64,000 nt of DNA from Achromobacter denitrificans NBRC 15125 (GTDB taxonomy: Bacteria; Pseudomonadota; Gammaproteobacteria; Burkholderiales; Burkholderiaceae_B). A model generated the notes under the pieces. That model saw only the letters and a program-made list of their open reading frames with translations. It had not been told where the DNA came from and searched no databases. Position numbers and translations under genes: made by a program. The stretch covers positions 1-64,000 of the forward strand of contig NZ_BCTQ01000035.1 in assembly GCF_001571365.1 (NCBI RefSeq), written 5' to 3'. Positions 25,167 to 33,885 of the stretch are shown piece after piece. Numbering within the stretch: the first letter of the stretch is position 1; every line of letters starts with the position of its first letter.

Positions 25167-25754
25167 ATGACTCTGAAGAATATCTGCGTGTATTGCGGCT
25201 CGAACCCCGGCTCCCGGCCCGAGTACATCGAACAGGCGCGCGTGCTGGCCAGGGAACTGGTCCGCCGCGATCTGGGCCTGGTCTACGGCGGCTCCGTGGT
25301 CGGCATCATGGGCGTCGTGGCCAACGAAGTGCTGGCCGGCGGCGGCCGCGTGATCGGCGTGATCCCGGAACTGCTCCTGAAGAAAGAGCACGCGCACCGC
25401 GGCCTGACCGAGCTGCACCTGGTGCAGAACATGCACGAGCGCAAGGCCATGATGATAGAGAAGGCCGACGGCTTCATCGCCCTGCCCGGCGGCGCCGGCA
25501 CGCTCGAAGAGTTCTTCGAAGTCTGGACCTGGGCGCAACTGAACATGCACCGGAAACCCTGCGGCCTGCTGAATATCGCGGGCTACTACGATGCGCTGGT
25601 CCAGTTCGTGGATCACGCGGTCGAAGAAGAATTCATCCGCCCCCAGCATCGCGACATGCTGGTGGTGGAGGAAGACCCGGCGCTGCTGCTGGACCGCTAC
25701 GCCATCTACGAGCCGCCCAACGTCTCGAAGTGGTTCGAGCCGGTCAAGGCTTGA
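25167..25754 (+). CDS. LOG-family nucleoside 5'-monophosphate phosphoribohydrolase
   Basis: This 195-residue protein has the LOG Rossmann fold: ICVYCGSNPGSRPEY at the start, GGSVVGIMG in the middle and the PGGAGTLEEFFEVWTW motif with the catalytic glutamate. LOG proteins release adenine from cytokinin riboside monophosphates or AMP. In most bacteria they are thought to work on AMP or related nucleotides. The ATG at 25167 is used, and a longer open frame upstream is not family sequence. It is the first of five closely spaced rightward genes and is divergent from the ferritin-like gene. Confidence 0.92.
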   Translation: MTLKNICVYCGSNPGSRPEYIEQARVLARELVRRDLGLVYGGSVVGIMGVVANEVLAGGGRVIGVIPELLLKKEHAHRGLTELHLVQNMHERKAMMIEKADGFIALPGGAGTLEEFFEVWTWAQLNMHRKPCGLLNIAGYYDALVQFVDHAVEEEFIRPQHRDMLVVEEDPALLLDRYAIYEPPNVSKWFEPVKA

Positions 25755-25797
25755 CGCGTCCGGCCCCCGATCCCGCCTCTTAACGGAAGCCTTTGCG

Positions 25798-26364
25798 ATG
25801 TCCATCGACGCATTGCCCCCCTCCAGCACCGAATCCGTCCTGCGCGACTACTTCCACGCCAAGGACGAGAACCGCCCGCATTACATGGCGCGCGCCTTCG
25901 CGCCGGACGCGGTGCTGAAGATGGCCTTACGCACCCAGGCCATCGCCTTCCCGCCCGAATCGCACGGCCTGGCGGCCATTGCGGACACGCTGGTGCGCAA
26001 GTTCGGGCAGACGTACGAGAACGTCTACACCTTCTATCTGTCGCGGCCCGAGCCCGGCGCCCGCCTGCCGGGTTACCAATGCGACTGGATCGTCGGCATG
26101 ACGGAAAAGGCCACCGGCAACGTGCGGGTGGGCTGCGGCCGGTACGACTGGGAATTCCAGCCCGAGCCCTACCGCGCCAGCGGCCTGGTCATCACCATCG
26201 AAAGCATGGTGACCCTGCCGGCCGCGGATACCGAGGCGGTCTTCGGCTGGCTGCTGGCGCTGGACTATCCCTGGACCGACGCCGCCCGCGTCGTGGCCAG
26301 CGCGCCACCGCTTGAAGCCCTGGCGCCGGTCGTGCACTATCTGCTTCATCCCAACGGCGTCTGA
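25798..26364 (+). CDS. NTF2/SnoaL-like protein of unknown function
   Basis: This 188-residue soluble protein opens VLRDYFHAKDENRPHYMARAF, the start of an NTF2-like cone fold used by SnoaL-type enzymes and small ligand-binding proteins. I see no signal peptide or membrane segment. Catalytic residues cannot be assigned and the family is very diverse. It starts 43 bases after the LOG gene and ends 33 bases before the HAD gene, so it is probably in the same transcript. Whether it acts with those enzymes is unknown. Confidence 0.75.
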   Translation: MSIDALPPSSTESVLRDYFHAKDENRPHYMARAFAPDAVLKMALRTQAIAFPPESHGLAAIADTLVRKFGQTYENVYTFYLSRPEPGARLPGYQCDWIVGMTEKATGNVRVGCGRYDWEFQPEPYRASGLVITIESMVTLPAADTEAVFGWLLALDYPWTDAARVVASAPPLEALAPVVHYLLHPNGV

Positions 26365-26397
26365 CGCCTCGCGCCCGCCGCGCTTTGGATTCTTCAC

Positions 26398-27024
26398 TTG
26401 AAATACGACATTGCCGCTTTTGACTTCGACGGAACCCTGGCCGACACGATGCCCTGGTTCAACTCCATCCTGAACACGGTGGCCGACAAGTACGGCTTCC
26501 GCAAGATCGACGCGGCCGAGCGCGACCAGCTCCGCCACCGCGAAGCGTCCGAGATCCTGAAATTCCTGGGCATTCCGCTCTGGAAGCTCCCGGCCATCAT
26601 GACGCACGTGCGCACGTTGATGCAGGAGATCGACCCCAGCGTGCGCCTGTTCGACGGCATCCCCGACGCGCTGGCGCGGCTGAAGGCCGGCGGGCTGCGC
26701 CTGGCCGTGGTGAGCTCGAATTCCATCGAGAACGTGCGTCGCGTGCTGGGCGAGGAAACCGCCGCGCTGTTCGACGATTTCGAATGCGGCACCGATCTGT
26801 TCGGCAAGTCCGCCAAGATCGACCGGCTGCTCAAGCAGCACGGCACCGCCCCCGAGCGCTTCCTGCTGGTGGGCGACGAAATGCGCGACATCGACGCCGC
26901 GCGCAAGGCCGGCGTGCGCATCGGCTCCGTCGCCTGGGGCTACAACCACGTCGAGGCGCTGCGCGAACGCAGCCCCGACGAACTGTTCCTGACGGTCGCC
27001 GACCTCCCCTCTACCCTGACCTGA
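26398..27024 (+). CDS. HAD-superfamily phosphatase
   Basis: This 208-residue HAD hydrolase has motif I FDFDGTLAD (nucleophile Asp9, Asp11), motif II VVSSNS and motifs III/IV in VGDEMRDIDAARKAGV, with an alpha-helical cap after motif I as in phosphoglycolate phosphatase. It hydrolyses a small phosphate ester. The substrate is not clear. The start is a TTG at 26398-26400: the nucleophile lies nine residues in, so any later start would remove it. The ribosome site is weak. It sits in the LOG-to-CYTH gene run. Confidence 0.9.
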   Translation: MKYDIAAFDFDGTLADTMPWFNSILNTVADKYGFRKIDAAERDQLRHREASEILKFLGIPLWKLPAIMTHVRTLMQEIDPSVRLFDGIPDALARLKAGGLRLAVVSSNSIENVRRVLGEETAALFDDFECGTDLFGKSAKIDRLLKQHGTAPERFLLVGDEMRDIDAARKAGVRIGSVAWGYNHVEALRERSPDELFLTVADLPSTLT

Positions 27025-27042
27025 ACCCGGAGCTTCTTCGCC

Positions 27043-27669
27043 ATGCGCCTTGATCCCGCCCACCTGATTTCCGACGCCGACACGCTGCAAGCCCTGTACG
27101 GCGCGGCCGGCGAGGCCTCGATCAAGAAAGAAGTGGATCACGTGCATCCGCACTATCGCGCCTTCATCGAAGCCGCGCCCTTCGCGATGCTGGCGACGGC
27201 CGGGCCCGACGGGCTGGACGCCTCGCCCCGCGGCGACCCCGCCGGCTTCGTCGTGGTGGAAGACGAAAAGACGCTGCTGCTGCCGGACCGCCGCGGCAAC
27301 AACCGCATCGACAGCCTGCGCAACATCCTGGCCGATCCGCGGGTCGCCCTGCTGTTCCTCGTGCCCGGCGTGGGCGAAACCCTGCGGGTCAACGGCGCGG
27401 CCCGCATCAGCGTGGACCCGGCCCTGCTCGCCCGCTTCGAAATGGACGGCAAGCTGCCGCGCTCGGTGCTCGTCGTCGACGTGCATACCGTGTACTTCCA
27501 GTGCTCGCGCGCGCTGCTGCGCTCCAAGCTGTGGGATCCGCAGACGCAGGTGCCGCGCAGCGCGCTGCCCAGCGCGGGGCGCATCCTGTCGGACCTGACG
27601 GCCGGCACTTTCGACGGCGTCGCCTACGACCGCGAATTGCCCGCCCGCGTGGCCAGCACCCTCTACTGA
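27043..27669 (+). CDS. Pyridoxamine 5'-phosphate oxidase-family flavoprotein
   Basis: This 208-residue protein has the FMN-binding split-barrel fold of the PPOX family, with FAMLATAGPDGLDASPRGDP and LLLPDRRGNNRIDSLRNIL, the latter typical of the MSMEG_1061-like subgroup. The C-terminal RSKLWDPQTQ segment is also typical of that subgroup, whose substrate is unknown. They are not PdxH. Flavin binding is inferred from the fold. It starts 18 bases after the HAD gene and ends 19 bases before the CYTH gene. Confidence 0.88.
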   Translation: MRLDPAHLISDADTLQALYGAAGEASIKKEVDHVHPHYRAFIEAAPFAMLATAGPDGLDASPRGDPAGFVVVEDEKTLLLPDRRGNNRIDSLRNILADPRVALLFLVPGVGETLRVNGAARISVDPALLARFEMDGKLPRSVLVVDVHTVYFQCSRALLRSKLWDPQTQVPRSALPSAGRILSDLTAGTFDGVAYDRELPARVASTLY

Positions 27670-27688
27670 CGCGGCCAGGAGCCCCCGC

Positions 27689-28204
27689 ATGGCCCGCAAT
27701 GTCGAAATCAAGGCCCGGGTCGCCAGCCTGGACGCCATTGAACCGCTGGCGGCGGCGCTGTCCGGCCAGGAGCCCGTCTCCATCGCGCAGGACGACACGT
27801 TCTTCGCCTGCGCCAACGGGCGCCTGAAGCTGCGCGCCTTCGCCGACGGCACGGGCGAACTGATTTTCTATCGCCGCAGCGACGAAACCGGACCAAAGGA
27901 AAGCTTCTACGTCATTTCCCGGACGGACACGCCCGACACCCTGCGCGAGGCGCTCACGCTGGCCTACGGAACCGCCGGCCGCGTCAGGAAGCAGCGCCTG
28001 CTGTTCATGGCGGGACGCACCCGCATCCACCTGGACCGCGTCGAAGGCCTGGGGGAATTCCTGGAACTGGAAGTGGTGCTGCGCGACGGCGAAACGCTGG
28101 AGGCCGGCATGGAAGAAGCCCGCAGCCTGATGGCCGCGCTGGGCGTGGCGCCGGAACAGCTGTTGTCCGGCGCCTACGTGGACCTGCTGGGCCGCGCGCC
28201 CTGA
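27689..28204 (+). CDS. CYTH-domain protein (class IV cyclase or triphosphatase-like)
   Basis: This 171-residue protein is a CYTH triphosphate tunnel enzyme. It opens NVEIKARV with the ExEK-type metal motif reduced to EIK, and later has LKLRAF, RTRIHLDRV and FLELEVVL, which supply the basic and acidic tunnel residues. Family members include class IV adenylate cyclases, thiamine triphosphatases and inorganic triphosphatases. A choice among them cannot be made here. It is the last gene of the five-gene run and is convergent with fmt, 26 bases between stops. Confidence 0.87.
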   Translation: MARNVEIKARVASLDAIEPLAAALSGQEPVSIAQDDTFFACANGRLKLRAFADGTGELIFYRRSDETGPKESFYVISRTDTPDTLREALTLAYGTAGRVRKQRLLFMAGRTRIHLDRVEGLGEFLELEVVLRDGETLEAGMEEARSLMAALGVAPEQLLSGAYVDLLGRAP

Positions 28205-28230
28205 CGCGGCCCCACGCCGGCGCCCGGCCT

Positions 28231-29172
28231 TCAGGCCGGCTGCCAGCCGCGCACGAAGACGTCCACGGGCTGGCGCTTGCCGCCGGCCTTCTGCAATTCG
28301 AGCAGGCGCAGCACGCCCTGCCCGGTGGCGATATCGATGCCGGTTCCGTCAGCGCGCAACACGCTGCCGGGTTCGGCCGCGGACGCGCCATCCAGCGCTT
28401 GCGCGCGCCAGACCTTCACCGGATCGGGCAAGCCCGGCAGGCGGATGCTGGCGCCGGGCACGGGGTTGAAGGCCCGCACGCGGCGCGCCAGCAATTCGGC
28501 CGGCTGCGCGCAGTCCAGCGCGCTTTCGGCCTTGTCGAGCTTGGCCGCGTAGGTCACGCCCGCCTCGGGCTGCTTGCGCGGCGTCAGTCCGCCCTTGGCC
28601 AAGGCATCCAGCGCCTCGACGATCGCTTCGCCGCCCACCTGGGCCAGCGCATCGTGCAACATCGCCGCATTGGTATCGGCGCCGATCGGCACGATGCGCT
28701 CCAGCAGCATGTCGCCGGTGTCCAGGCCCTGGTCCATCTGCATGATGGTCACGCCGGTCTGGGCGTCACCGGCTTCGATGGCGCGCTGGATGGGCGCGGC
28801 GCCGCGCCAGCGCGGCAGCAGGCTGGCATGGATGTTCAGGCAGCCCAGGCGCGGCAGGTCCAGCACCCATTGCGGCAGGATCAGGCCGTAGGCCGCCACC
28901 ACCATCACGTCGGGCGCCACGCTTTGCAGCAGCGCCCGGGCCTGTTCGGCCTCGTCGGGATAGCGCCCGTCCAGGCGCAGGCTGCGGGGCTGGGCGACTT
29001 CGATGCCGGCATCCAGCGCCGCCTGCTTGACGGGGCTGGGCGTGAGCTTCAGCCCCCGGCCCGCGGGGCGGTCGGGCTGGGTCATGACCAGGGGGATTTC
29101 GTGCCCGGCGGCCCGCAGGGCGTCGAACGCGATACGGGCGAATTCGGGCGTGCCGGCAAAGACTAGGCGCAT
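28231..29172 (-). CDS. fmt: Methionyl-tRNA formyltransferase
   Basis: This 313-residue enzyme transfers a formyl group from 10-formyl-THF to initiator Met-tRNA. It has the formyltransferase core with catalytic Asn113, His115 ([16 protein letters not shown]) and Asp151 (GLDTGDML), the tRNA-binding loop [11 protein letters not shown], and a C-terminal anticodon-side domain. The ATG at 29170-29172 begins [12 protein letters not shown], the family start. It follows def, the matching deformylase, by 129 bases on the same strand. Confidence 0.97.
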   Translation of the reverse strand: MRLVFAGTPEFARIAFDALRAAGHEIPLVMTQPDRPAGRGLKLTPSPVKQAALDAGIEVAQPRSLRLDGRYPDEAEQARALLQSVAPDVMVVAAYGLILPQWVLDLPRLGCLNIHASLLPRWRGAAPIQRAIEAGDAQTGVTIMQMDQGLDTGDMLLERIVPIGADTNAAMLHDALAQVGGEAIVEALDALAKGGLTPRKQPEAGVTYAAKLDKAESALDCAQPAELLARRVRAFNPVPGASIRLPGLPDPVKVWRAQALDGASAAEPGSVLRADGTGIDIATGQGVLRLLELQKAGGKRQPVDVFVRGWQPA

Positions 29173-29253
29173 GGGAATTGGAAAAGAATGAAACAGGGGG
29201 GAATCGCGTTTCCGCGCATGCTGATGCCCTGCCCGATTCGGGGCGCCGCGGAG

Positions 29254-29291
29254 CCGGCTTCGCCGGTCCACCGGGGGCCCGCGAAGCGGGC
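29254..29291 (-). repeat. Two adjacent GC hairpins between def and fmt
   Basis: CCGGC-TTC-GCCGG (29254-29266) and GCCCGC-GAA-GCGGGC (29277-29291) are short perfect stems with three-base loops, side by side in the def-fmt gap. They could attenuate read-through or set RNA stability for fmt. No T-run is present. Confidence 0.4.
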
Positions 29292-29301
29292 AGGGGGTGG
29301 G

Positions 29302-29808
29302 TCACGCCCTTTCGCGCTCGGCCTTCTTCAGCTTGGTCTTGATGCGGTTCTGCTTCAGGCTGGACAGGTATTCCACGAATACCTTGCCTTCCAGGTGGTC
29401 CAGTTCGTGCTGCACGCAGACCGCCAGCAGGCCGTCGGCCTCGAACTCGAAGGGCTTGCCGTCGATATCCAGCGCCTTGCAGCGGATGCGGGACGCGCGC
29501 TCGACCTCGTCGTAGATGCCGGGCACGGACAGGCAGCCTTCTTCGTAGACCTTGTAGTCGTCGCTGCGCCAGGTGATCTCGGGATTGATCAAGACCAGCA
29601 GCTGGTTGCTTTCTTCGGACACGTCGATCACGACGACGCGCTCATGCACGTCGACCTGGGTCGCGGCAAGGCCCACGCCCGGCGCGTCGTACATGGTTTC
29701 GGCCATGTCGCGCACGAGTTGGCGAATGCGGTCGTCGACCTCGGCGACCGGCTTGGCCTTCTTGTGCAGGCGCGGGTCCGGATAGCGAAGAATAGGAAGT
29801 AAAGCCAT
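29302..29808 (-). CDS. def: Peptide deformylase
   Basis: This 168-residue metalloenzyme removes the N-formyl group from nascent proteins. All three deformylase motifs are present: GVGLAATQ (45-51 region), EGCLSVP with metal ligand Cys92, and QHELDHLEG with His134, Glu135 and His138. The C-terminal tail is lysine/arginine-rich, as in type 1B enzymes that bind the ribosome. The start at 29806-29808 is followed at once by family sequence. Divergent from dprA with a 220-base spacer that includes an ATTAGA/TCTAAT inverted repeat (29854-29874). Confidence 0.97.
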   Translation of the reverse strand: MALLPILRYPDPRLHKKAKPVAEVDDRIRQLVRDMAETMYDAPGVGLAATQVDVHERVVVIDVSEESNQLLVLINPEITWRSDDYKVYEEGCLSVPGIYDEVERASRIRCKALDIDGKPFEFEADGLLAVCVQHELDHLEGKVFVEYLSSLKQNRIKTKLKKAERERA

Positions 29809-30028
29809 TGAAGGGGAATTGCCAGGTAGTGATGCTTACCAAGAGTTTAATTCATTAGAGTCTTGATTTCTAATAGTTTTCGGCTAATTCCCGGATTGGC
29901 GGGATTGCTGTGTCCCCGGTTGCCGGCGGCTGCGCGACGCCGCAATTCGGTCCACCCCGAGCCGGCGCCGGCGCCCCGACATGCGACACTCACGGACCGC
30001 CACCGACGCAATCCCGCGCCTTCGCTCC

Positions 30029-31150
30029 ATGCCGCTCACGCAATCCGCCTCCGAACTGTCCGCCTGGCTGCGGCTGTCCCTGGAACCGAACATCGGCTCC
30101 GCCACCGCCTGCACGCTGCTGAGCGCCCTGGGCTTGCCCGAGCAGATCTACGCCCAGCGCGCCACCGCGCTGTCGCGGCACGTGCCCGAGGCGCTCGCCC
30201 GCCAATTGGCGGCGCCCATGCCCGCCGAGATGGCGGCCCAGGTAGAGGCCGCGCTGGAATGGGCGGCCGAGCCGGACCGGCACATCCTCACGCTCGCCGA
30301 CCCGACCTACCCCCAAAGCCTGCTCACGATCGCCGATCCGCCCATCCTGCTCTACGTCGCCGGTGATCCGGCTTTCCTGCAAGGCCCCTCGCTGGCGGTG
30401 GTGGGCGCTCGCAATGCCACGCCGGGCGGCCGCGAGAACGCCCGCGCCTTCGCCCGCCACCTGGCCGCCCACGGCTGGCGCGTGGTCAGCGGGCTGGCCC
30501 TGGGCATCGACGGCGCGGCCCACGAAGGCGCGCTGGACGCCGGCCCAGAAGGCGCCGGCACGGTGGCCGTGATGGGCACGGGCATCGACCGCATCTACCC
30601 CGCGCGGCACCGCGAACTCGCGCACCGCATCGCGGCGCATGGCGCGCTGGTGTCCGAACTGCCGATGGGAACCGGCGCGCAACCGCAGCACTTTCCCAAG
30701 CGCAACCGCATCGTGGCGGGCCTGGCCCGCGGCGTGCTGGTGGTGGAGGCCGCCCGGCAGAGCGGATCGCTCATCACCGCCCGGCTGGCCGGCGAGAGCG
30801 GGCGCGAGGTCTTCGCCATCCCCGGCTCGATCCATTCGCCGCTGTCGCGGGGCTGTCATGCGCTGATCCGCCAGGGCGCGAAGCTCGTGGAAACCGCCAG
30901 CGACATCACCGACGAGCTCGGCGGCGGCCCGATGCCCGTCCCCCAGGCGGCCCGCTCGGCCCGGGCCGCCCCTCCAGCGCTGCCGGACCACCCCGTGCTC
31001 GACGCGCTGGGCTTCGATCCCCTGCACCTGGACGCCATCCAGGCGCGCTGCGGGCTGGCCACCGGCGACCTGCAGGCGGCGCTGGTGGAACTGGAACTGC
31101 AAGAGCGGATCGCCCGCCTGGACGATGGCCGATACCAGCGTCTGAAGTAG
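30029..31150 (+). CDS. dprA: DNA-processing protein DprA/Smf
   Basis: This 373-residue protein has a SAM-like N-terminal region, the central Rossmann domain (AVVGARNATPGGRENA, SGLALGIDGAAHEGAL, GTGIDRIYPARHREL, PKRNRIVAGL) that binds single-stranded DNA, and a C-terminal winged helix. DprA loads RecA on incoming DNA during transformation and is also retained in bacteria not known to be competent. The ATG at 30029 is preferred because MPLTQSASELSAWLRL matches the usual start. An ATG at 29981 is possible. Neither has a good ribosome site. Confidence 0.94.
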   Translation: MPLTQSASELSAWLRLSLEPNIGSATACTLLSALGLPEQIYAQRATALSRHVPEALARQLAAPMPAEMAAQVEAALEWAAEPDRHILTLADPTYPQSLLTIADPPILLYVAGDPAFLQGPSLAVVGARNATPGGRENARAFARHLAAHGWRVVSGLALGIDGAAHEGALDAGPEGAGTVAVMGTGIDRIYPARHRELAHRIAAHGALVSELPMGTGAQPQHFPKRNRIVAGLARGVLVVEAARQSGSLITARLAGESGREVFAIPGSIHSPLSRGCHALIRQGAKLVETASDITDELGGGPMPVPQAARSARAAPPALPDHPVLDALGFDPLHLDAIQARCGLATGDLQAALVELELQERIARLDDGRYQRLK

Positions 31151-31219
31151 GCGCTAATATTGAGCGATAGCGCCGCAGCCTTGCAGCGCCGCTCATCCCA
31201 TCCCCAAACAGGAAGAGAC

Positions 31220-32128
31220 ATGGCTTTGCCCTCCCGTGTAAAGATCGTCGAGGTATCGCCTCGCGATGGCCTGCAGAACGAAAAGGAATTCGTCCCCACC
31301 GACATCAAGGTGGAACTGGTCGACAGGCTGAGCGCCGCCGGCTTCCCGAACGTGGAGGCAGCGTCGTTCGTGTCCCCCAAATGGGTGCCCCAAATGGCCG
31401 ACGGCGCCGACGTGATGGCTCGCATCCAGCGCCGCCCCGGCACGATTTATTCCGTGCTGACGCCCAACATGAAGGGCTTCGAGGGCGCGCTGGCCGCCGG
31501 CGCCGACGAAATCGTGATCTTCGGCGCCGCCAGCGAGGCGTTCTCGCAGAAGAACATCAACTGTTCCATCGCCGAATCCATCGCCCGCTTCGAGCCCGTG
31601 GTGCAGGCGGCCCGCGAGGCAGGCATCCGCGTGCGCGGCAGCATCAGCTGCGCGCTGGGCTGCCCGTACCAGGGCGAAGTCCCGATCGAATCGGTGGTGG
31701 ACGTGGCGCAGCGTTACCTGGCCATGCAGGTCGACGAGATCGACGTGGCCGACACCATCGGCGTGGGCACGCCCAAGCGCGTGCGCGAAGTGATGACGGC
31801 GGTAACGCGCGTGGTGGACCCCGCGCGCGTGTCCGGCCACTTCCACGACACTTACGGCCAGGCCCTGGCCAACATCCTGGCGGCGCTGGAGACCGGCATT
31901 TCCATCTTCCACACATCCGTGGCCGGCCTGGGCGGCTGCCCGTACGCCAAGGGCGCCACCGGCAACGTCGCCACCGAAGACGTGCTGTACATGCTGCGCG
32001 GCCTGGACATCGACACCGGCGTGGATTTCGACGCCGTGGTCGACATCGGGCAATGGATGTCGTCCCATCTGAACCGCAAGGGTTCCAGCCGGGCCGGCAA
32101 CGCCATTGCCGCCAAACGGGCCGCATGA
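31220..32128 (+). CDS. Hydroxymethylglutaryl-CoA lyase
   Basis: This 302-residue TIM-barrel lyase splits HMG-CoA into acetoacetate and acetyl-CoA at the end of leucine breakdown. It has the catalytic SPRDGLQNE at the N-terminus, the metal-ligand HFHDTYG, and the signature loop VAGLGGCPYAKGATGNVATE with the active-site cysteine. The ATG at 31220 has GGAAGAG before it. No other leucine-catabolic gene is adjacent. The next gene overlaps its stop by four bases. Confidence 0.94.
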   Translation: MALPSRVKIVEVSPRDGLQNEKEFVPTDIKVELVDRLSAAGFPNVEAASFVSPKWVPQMADGADVMARIQRRPGTIYSVLTPNMKGFEGALAAGADEIVIFGAASEAFSQKNINCSIAESIARFEPVVQAAREAGIRVRGSISCALGCPYQGEVPIESVVDVAQRYLAMQVDEIDVADTIGVGTPKRVREVMTAVTRVVDPARVSGHFHDTYGQALANILAALETGISIFHTSVAGLGGCPYAKGATGNVATEDVLYMLRGLDIDTGVDFDAVVDIGQWMSSHLNRKGSSRAGNAIAAKRAA

Positions 32129-32664
32129 GTTCGCCGGGCCGCCCCCAGCGCGAATACCGCAATGCGCAGCATGAAGACAGTCCCGTGAGCGCTCCCGCCG
32201 GAACACCCGCCCCCGAGGATCACGCAGCGCTGCTGCGTGCCATCGGCCCCCTGCCCTTGTCGGGCCAGGCGTGGCCGGACTGGGTGCGGATCCTGACCTG
32301 GATCATCCTGGCCGTGCTCGGCGTGCAGGTGGTGACGACCGCCATCCGCGCGCCGTCGCAACCCTACGATACCCTGCTCATCGCGGCCGTCGTGCTGTGC
32401 TTCCTGGGGCTGCTGTTCGTGTCCTGGCACATGCAGACCTCGATCACCACGATCGACGAGCGCGGCCTGCGCCAGACCTGGTTCACGCGCCGCGAAGTCG
32501 CATGGGAAGACGTGCGCTACGCGCGCTTCGTGCCCATGCTGTTTTCCAAGCGGCTGGTGGTGTTCACGCACCGCGGGCGGCCCATGATCTTCCAGGGCGG
32601 CACGCGCGAACTGCGCGCCGCGTTCGTGAAGATCGCGGAGCTGTACGCGCGCCCGGGCGCCTGA
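32125..32664 (+). CDS. Two-helix membrane protein with a PH-like domain
   Basis: This 179-residue protein has a short polar N-terminus, two hydrophobic segments (about residues 56-77 and 83-104) and a C-terminal domain of alternating strands (SITTIDERGLRQTWFTRREV, VAWEDVRYARFVP) resembling bacterial PH domains. Function unknown. The ATG at 32125 overlaps the HMG-CoA lyase stop as ATGA. A GTG at 32185 would give a 159-residue form and is an alternative. It is a likely inner-membrane protein translationally coupled to the lyase, with no obvious metabolic link. Confidence 0.78.
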   Translation: MSSPGRPQREYRNAQHEDSPVSAPAGTPAPEDHAALLRAIGPLPLSGQAWPDWVRILTWIILAVLGVQVVTTAIRAPSQPYDTLLIAAVVLCFLGLLFVSWHMQTSITTIDERGLRQTWFTRREVAWEDVRYARFVPMLFSKRLVVFTHRGRPMIFQGGTRELRAAFVKIAELYARPGA

Positions 32665-32668
32665 AGCC

Positions 32669-32691
32669 GGCCGCCGCGGACCGCGGCGGCC
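32669..32691. terminator. GC hairpin between convergent genes
   Basis: GGCCGCCGC (32669-32677) and GCGGCGGCC (32683-32691) make a perfect nine-base stem with a five-base loop, filling the gap between the PH-like gene stop at 32664 and the binding-protein stop at 32699. It is well placed to end both transcripts, although there is no T-run. Confidence 0.5.
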
Positions 32692-32698
32692 TTGCCGA

Positions 32699-33715
32699 TC
32701 AGCGGATCGGCAGCGCGTACATCAGCCCGCCCTGGGTCCATTGCGCGTTCAGGCCGCGCTGGATCTTCAGGGGGCTGCCCTGGCCGACGTTACGCTCGAA
32801 GCTTTCGCCGTAATTGCCGACCTGCTTGATGATGTTGTAGGCCCACTTTTCGTCCAGCCCCAGGTTGGCGCCGCTGCCGGGGATGACGCCCAGGATGCGC
32901 TTGATGTTGGGGTTGGCGCTCTTGGCCTGTTCATCCACGTTCTTGGACGACACGCCGTATTCCTCGGCCTCGATCATGGCCGACAGCGACCAGCGCACCA
33001 CGTTCAGCCAGGCATCGTCGCCCTGGCGCACGAAGGGGCCCAGCGGCTCTTTCGAGATGATTTCCGGCAGCACGACGTAGTCGTCGGGATTCTGCAGCTT
33101 GGAGATGCGGATCGACGCGAGGCCCGAGGCGTCCGTGCTGAAAACGTCGCAACGGCCGGCCGCGAACGCGTTGACCACTTCGTTGAACGTCTCGATCACG
33201 ACGGGCTTGTAGCTGACGTTGTTGGCGCGCGCCCAGTCGGCCAGCGTGTTCTCGTTGGACGTGCCGGTCTGCAGGCAGATCGTGGCGCCGTTGATCTCTT
33301 TGGCGCTCTTCACGCCCAGCGACTTCGGCACCAGGAAACCCTGGCCATCGTAGAAATTGACGCCGGCATGGATGATGCCCAGCGCGGTGTCGCGCTGCTG
33401 CGTCACGGTGGTGTTGCGGGTCAGCACGTCGACTTCGCCGGATTGCAGGGCGGTGAAGCGTTGCTGCGAGTTGAGCGGCACGACCTTGATCTTGTCGGCG
33501 TCGCCGAAGACGGCCGCCGCGATGGCGCGGCACAGGTCCACGTCCAGCCCCTGCCATTTGCCCTGCGCGTCGGGCGCGGAAAAGCCGGCGAACCCGGTCG
33601 TCGTGCCGCAAGCCACCGCGCCGCGCTGGCGCACCACGTCCAGCGTCGCCGCTTGCGCGCCTTGCGCCGCCGCCATCAAGAGCGCCGCGCCCACCAACCC
33701 TTTTGCAATGTTCAT
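32699..33715 (-). CDS. Polar amino-acid ABC transporter binding protein
   Basis: This 338-residue periplasmic binding protein has a signal peptide cut near AAQGAQA, then the type 3 solute-binding fold with RQRGAVACGTTTGFAGFS, WQGLDVDLCRAIAAAVFG and NSQQRFTALQSGEVDVL, the AapJ/BztA subgroup that binds general L-amino acids. The permease (AapQM-like) and ATPase genes are not in the window. The ATG at 33713-33715 has AGGAAACAGG before it. A candidate promoter is TTGGCG (33788-33793) and TATAAG (33767-33772), 15 bases apart on the minus strand. Confidence 0.92.
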   Translation of the reverse strand: MNIAKGLVGAALLMAAAQGAQAATLDVVRQRGAVACGTTTGFAGFSAPDAQGKWQGLDVDLCRAIAAAVFGDADKIKVVPLNSQQRFTALQSGEVDVLTRNTTVTQQRDTALGIIHAGVNFYDGQGFLVPKSLGVKSAKEINGATICLQTGTSNENTLADWARANNVSYKPVVIETFNEVVNAFAAGRCDVFSTDASGLASIRISKLQNPDDYVVLPEIISKEPLGPFVRQGDDAWLNVVRWSLSAMIEAEEYGVSSKNVDEQAKSANPNIKRILGVIPGSGANLGLDEKWAYNIIKQVGNYGESFERNVGQGSPLKIQRGLNAQWTQGGLMYALPIR

Positions 33716-33885
33716 GACCTGTTTCCTGTTCTTCTGCCGGGCGCGGGGACGCGCCGAGGCAAGAAGCTTATAGACATGAAGCGCCCTCGCCAAATAACAA
33801 GCGCTTATTTAGGTATGCGCGCCCGGCCGGGCCGGGACGCATGCGCAAGGATAGCAATCCGCCGGCGGGCGGTGGATGCGCGCCG

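Noticed and set aside
25927..27852. A 641-codon minus-strand frame across the HAD, PPOX and NTF2-like genes
   Set aside because: It crosses three genes with clear catalytic motifs on the other strand and has no family features.
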